A DNA stretch of 8,156 nt from Actinomycetota bacterium (GTDB lineage: Bacteria; Actinomycetota; Actinomycetes; S36-B12; UBA10799): the NCBI GenBank assembly GCA_030837445.1, contig JAUPKM010000488.1, positions 1-8,156 of the forward strand. Reading direction: 5' to 3'. The notes beneath the pieces are model-generated. The model saw only the letters and a program-made list of their open reading frames with translations. It was not told where the DNA came from and made no database searches. Positions 6,256 to 8,156 of this stretch are shown here, in pieces. Within the stretch, counting starts at the first letter, position 1. Each line of letters starts with the position of its first letter. Made by a program: the position numbers and the translations under genes.

Positions 6256-6366
6256 CCCCCGGACAACAGCCAGGGTCGCGGGCTTGCTATCGCCGGTCTG
6301 GTGATCGGATGGATCGGCGTAGCCGCATCTTTCATTTTTGCTGTCGTTATGACTGCGTCCTACTGA
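6256..6366 (+). pseudogene. 3' remnant of a DUF4190-type membrane protein
   Basis: The frame reads PDNSQGRGLAIAGLVIGW and then IGVAASFIFAVVMTASY, stop TGA 6364-6366. A GRGLAIAGLVIGW turn followed by one hydrophobic helix is the characteristic last segment of DUF4190 proteins. No start codon, ribosome site or first helix lies upstream: the frame is open back to TAA 6187-6189, but that part does not resemble the family. Similarity appears to begin exactly where the HNH gene on the other strand begins, so the left part was probably removed or replaced by the event that brought in the HNH gene. Confidence 0.6.
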
Positions 6367-6436
6367 AAGACGCCGAGATTGGATGGCACTGACTCCGCCT
6401 AGGTGGCCGGGCAGTCCCCTTGGGAGAAATCGGTCC

Positions 6437-6463
6437 CTGACCGCAACAGATAGCCGTTAAGCT
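6437..6463 (+). promoter_or_regulatory. Possible promoter of the lipoprotein genes
   Basis: CTGACC at 6437-6442 and TAAGCT at 6458-6463 with a 15-bp spacer, about 38 bp before the GTG start. The spacer is short for a main sigma promoter, so this is tentative. The rest of 6367-6500 shows no gene. Confidence 0.3.
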
Positions 6464-6500
6464 CCCTGCCCAGGGTGGATTACCGGGGGATGGGGGCGTT

Positions 6501-7454
6501 GTGGGGGTTGGTCGAGCGGCACGGCGGGCGGCGATGGTGATCGCGGCCCTTGTATTGCTGTTGTCCGTGGCAGCGTGTTCGAACGGCACCGACCCTGGCT
6601 CCCGCTCGAGCACCGATTCTGGAGGCGCAACCGCACCGCGAGTGGGCGAGCTGTCCGGTGATATGAACGATTGGATCAGCGTGGTGTGTTCGGGTCGCAC
6701 CGCAACACAGGAGAACAACCTCAACGCCTTGGGTGATGGGATATGCCATCAGGACTACTCAAAGCCGGACGGGCTTTCCAACCTGAAGGCTGTGCTGTAT
6801 ACACGGTTTGAGTCGGAAGCCTCGATGCTCCGAACTCTGTCGATCGTGAAGCCGTCCTACTACGCCGCAGGCCAGAGCGGCGGCGTGTTCACCGCCTTCT
6901 ATGTGATGTCCGACACGTACGCCGAAGAGCTGCTTTGGCCGCTGCAGAAGTTCGGCTTTGAGATCAACCCCGGACCGCAATCCGCCAAAGCCACTCGGAC
7001 CGTTCCGTCGCAGCGGCCTTCCACTCGGAGTGCTGTGCCGGTACCGACTCCCGCACAGGCACCATCATCCCCGGCGACGGCGGTTGCCCCCGACAGCGGA
7101 TTGCAGTGGAGGTTCACGTCTAGGACTGGCAACATCGCCTGTGACCTCAATGGCAGCGTCACCCCGGCGGAAGTAACCTGCGAAGTGCGGGCGCATTCCT
7201 ACCAGCCCCAGGTGAAACCGCACTGTAATCCCGGTTGGGCGAACAGTTTTCGACTGGTACAGGGCCGTACGGTCGAGGTGAACTGCTACTCCGGCACGGA
7301 CTTCCGCAGCACTATGCCCGTCCAGGAATACGGACGACCGCTGACTGTCGGCTCGCTCACCTGCGTACTCGATGAGACCACCGGTGTCACCTGTAAGGAC
7401 TCCACTACCGGCCATTTTTTCCAAGCCGCACGCCAGGCATACGAGTGGCGATAA
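6501..7454 (+). CDS. Two-domain lipoprotein with a DUF6636-like C-terminal domain
   Basis: 317 aa. GTG 6501 is chosen because it gives a basic n-region (R5, R8, R9) before the hydrophobic core and lipobox VAAC, with C26 as the lipidated cysteine; G-rich sequence lies upstream. ATG 6534 would remove the arginines. Residues 50-158 form a first domain with C63 and C82 as a probable disulfide and the block LYTRFESEASMLRTL, a pattern I associate with mycobacterial lipoproteins of unknown role. Residues 160-198 are a Pro/Ser/Thr linker. Residues 200-317 resemble DUF6636: FTSRTGNIACDL, CEVR, the YGRPL-GSLTC region, GVTCKD, GHFF, with six cysteines (214, 227, 242, 262, 288, 298) likely making three disulfides. 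It should be anchored on the outer face of the inner membrane. Another lipoprotein follows 19 bp on. Function unknown. Confidence 0.8.
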   Translation: MGVGRAARRAAMVIAALVLLLSVAACSNGTDPGSRSSTDSGGATAPRVGELSGDMNDWISVVCSGRTATQENNLNALGDGICHQDYSKPDGLSNLKAVLYTRFESEASMLRTLSIVKPSYYAAGQSGGVFTAFYVMSDTYAEELLWPLQKFGFEINPGPQSAKATRTVPSQRPSTRSAVPVPTPAQAPSSPATAVAPDSGLQWRFTSRTGNIACDLNGSVTPAEVTCEVRAHSYQPQVKPHCNPGWANSFRLVQGRTVEVNCYSGTDFRSTMPVQEYGRPLTVGSLTCVLDETTGVTCKDSTTGHFFQAARQAYEWR

Positions 7455-7473
7455 CACCAAGAGGGAGGGGTCG

Positions 7474-7731
7474 TTGAACGCAACCAGGGGGAAGACCGCC
7501 GTTGTGGGAGTGCCCGCTGTGGTTCTGTTAATGCTGATGTCGGTTGGCTGCGGCCACAGCAGTTCCTGGCAGTACGGCTACGACCACTCGGGGTCAGCGG
7601 GCAGTTTGATACAGATGAATGTCCCAGAGGATTCCGCTTGTCGCTCTGTGGCCGGTCTCGGGACCCGTTTCGACAGCAAGCTCGACTACGACGAGGTTAT
7701 GGAGGGATGCTTCGCCGGACTCAGAGATTAG
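7474..7731 (+). CDS. Small lipoprotein of unknown function
   Basis: 85 aa. TTG 7474 is chosen because GGGAGGGG lies just before it and the signal peptide begins at once: basic start (R5, K7), hydrophobic core 9-22, then SVGC with C26 as the probable lipidated residue. Ser at -3 is unusual for a lipobox, which lowers certainty. The mature part starts with a Ser run and WQYGYDHS. It ends in a compact segment with C59 (SACRSVAG) and C80 (MEGCFAGL), which may form a disulfide. It begins 19 bp after the larger lipoprotein, so the two are probably co-transcribed and may work together at the envelope. No named family recognised. Confidence 0.7.
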   Translation: MNATRGKTAVVGVPAVVLLMLMSVGCGHSSSWQYGYDHSGSAGSLIQMNVPEDSACRSVAGLGTRFDSKLDYDEVMEGCFAGLRD

Positions 7732-7745
7732 CCGCAACAGCTATC

Positions 7746-7774
7746 TGATTTAACTGAAATGCATTGTCTAATAT
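7746..7774 (+). promoter_or_regulatory. Candidate promoter in an AT-rich leader
   Basis: TAATAT at 7769-7774 is a strong-looking -10; the -35 at the 17-bp position (TGATTT, 7746-7751) is poor. Transcription would start near 7781, upstream of both the short leader ORF and the secreted-protein gene. The region 7740-7800 is clearly more AT-rich than its surroundings. Confidence 0.35.
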
Positions 7775-7828
7775 GCGTTGTTCTACTGCGGTTAACGCTC
7801 CCTGGTGTTTGATCGTGGAGGTACCCCT

Positions 7829-7852
7829 GTGAAATATTTCAGCATTGAATAG
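7829..7852 (+). promoter_or_regulatory. Seven-codon leader ORF with a perfect ribosome site
   Basis: GGAGG at 7817-7821, 7 nt, then GTG: MKYFSIE followed by TAG. It is in the same frame as ATG 7925, separated by a second TAG at 7895-7897. It may be a leader peptide affecting translation of the downstream gene, the remains of a longer N-terminus, or chance. Nothing in the peptide (no run of one amino acid) indicates classical attenuation. Confidence 0.3.
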
Positions 7853-7924
7853 CGGCAATTTTCAGCGCCGACGAGCCGACGGGGATTCCCCCTGTAGGTG
7901 TTCGGGTTATCGACGGGGGACGTC

Positions 7925-8156
7925 ATGAGGGCATCGGTATTTGTGGGCAGGGTCGGGGGCTTGGCTGTTGCCCTGGGCATCGGTGCTGCGGCGGGCTGTC
8001 TGACTTCGGGTGTGGCCGGGGCGTCACCTGACGAGTCGACGGATTCATCGGCCAGGAGCGAGGCGACCGCAGCAGGGGCGACGAGGGAGGGGTCCTCGGG
8101 ATCGGGTTTGCGGTCGCGGGCCGGGCGGTCCGCGGCCCAGGAACCCTCTTCGGGAG
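7925..8156 (+). CDS. Secreted protein, N-terminal part only (3' partial)
   Basis: The frame is open from ATG 7925 to the window edge (77 codons). GGGGGA lies 4 nt upstream. The first 37 residues form a signal peptide: MRASVFVGRVGG, hydrophobic ALGIGAAAG, and probable cleavage after VAGA before SPDEST. The opening VGRVGGLAVALGIGAA resembles the N-terminus I associate with large mycobacterial secreted or surface proteins that continue with Ser/Pro-rich linkers before Ig-like, hydrolase or other domains. Here the mature part begins with a Ser/Ala/Gly/Arg-rich low-complexity stretch, and the functional domain lies outside the window. C22 within the core (AAAGCLTSG) resembles a lipobox, so lipidation is a second possibility. 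Confidence 0.75.
   Translation, partial: MRASVFVGRVGGLAVALGIGAAAGCLTSGVAGASPDESTDSSARSEATAAGATREGSSGSGLRSRAGRSAAQEPSSG

Noticed and set aside
1..8156. CRISPR array, tRNA, rRNA or prophage structural genes
   Set aside because: No regularly spaced direct repeats, cloverleaf-like T-arm and acceptor combination, rRNA core sequence or capsid/tail family was recognised by eye.

Overview
The window looks like accessory DNA from a Mycobacterium or Mycolicibacterium-type actinobacterium, either a plasmid or a chromosomal island. The coding sequence is GC-rich, GTG and TTG starts occur beside purine-rich ribosome sites, and -10-type hexamers are of the TANNNT form. The protein families are typically mycobacterial: lipoproteins with paired-cysteine domains, a zinc-ribbon/DUF2510/TM2-like membrane protein, DUF732-like and DUF4190-like pieces, and an alanine-rich signal peptide at the right edge. 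The organism call is inferred from family resemblance only; no marker gene is present.

Layout, left to right. (1) 1-1489, plus: the C-terminal end of a type I restriction R subunit, followed 41 bp later by a separate Mrr-like nuclease with an N-terminal EVE/PUA-like reader domain. This reads as the end of a restriction (defence) operon. (2) 1725-3101, minus: a secreted protein of unknown function built from two copies of a hydrophobic, aromatic-rich module plus a long Ser/Thr-rich tail, convergent with the nuclease gene. (3) 3276-3854, minus: a small serine recombinase of the resolvase/invertase type. Its upstream region carries three copies of a 12-bp half-site arranged like a res site, and a -10 hexamer that would start transcription at the A of the ATG. 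(4) 4085-4834, plus: a zinc-ribbon/DUF2510/TM2-like membrane protein, divergent from the recombinase.

(5) 4883-6366 is damaged. It holds a second zinc-ribbon gene joined to the end of a DUF732-like domain and broken by single-base shifts, a small reading frame broken by two one-base shifts, an HNH endonuclease gene on the minus strand that may itself have lost an acidic tail to a one-base shift, and the 3' end of a DUF4190-type membrane protein. Most of the shifts can be placed at short homopolymers, so the cause may be real decay or sequencing/assembly error. (6) 6501-8156, plus: a surface/secreted group with a two-domain lipoprotein, a small lipoprotein 19 bp behind it with a TTG start, and the start of a secreted protein that runs off the window, preceded by an AT-rich leader with a seven-codon ORF.

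No rRNA, tRNA, CRISPR array, transposase or replication origin was recognised. The best candidates for new biology are the reader-nuclease fusion behind the type I system, the duplicated-module secreted protein, and the recombinase with its self-overlapping control region.
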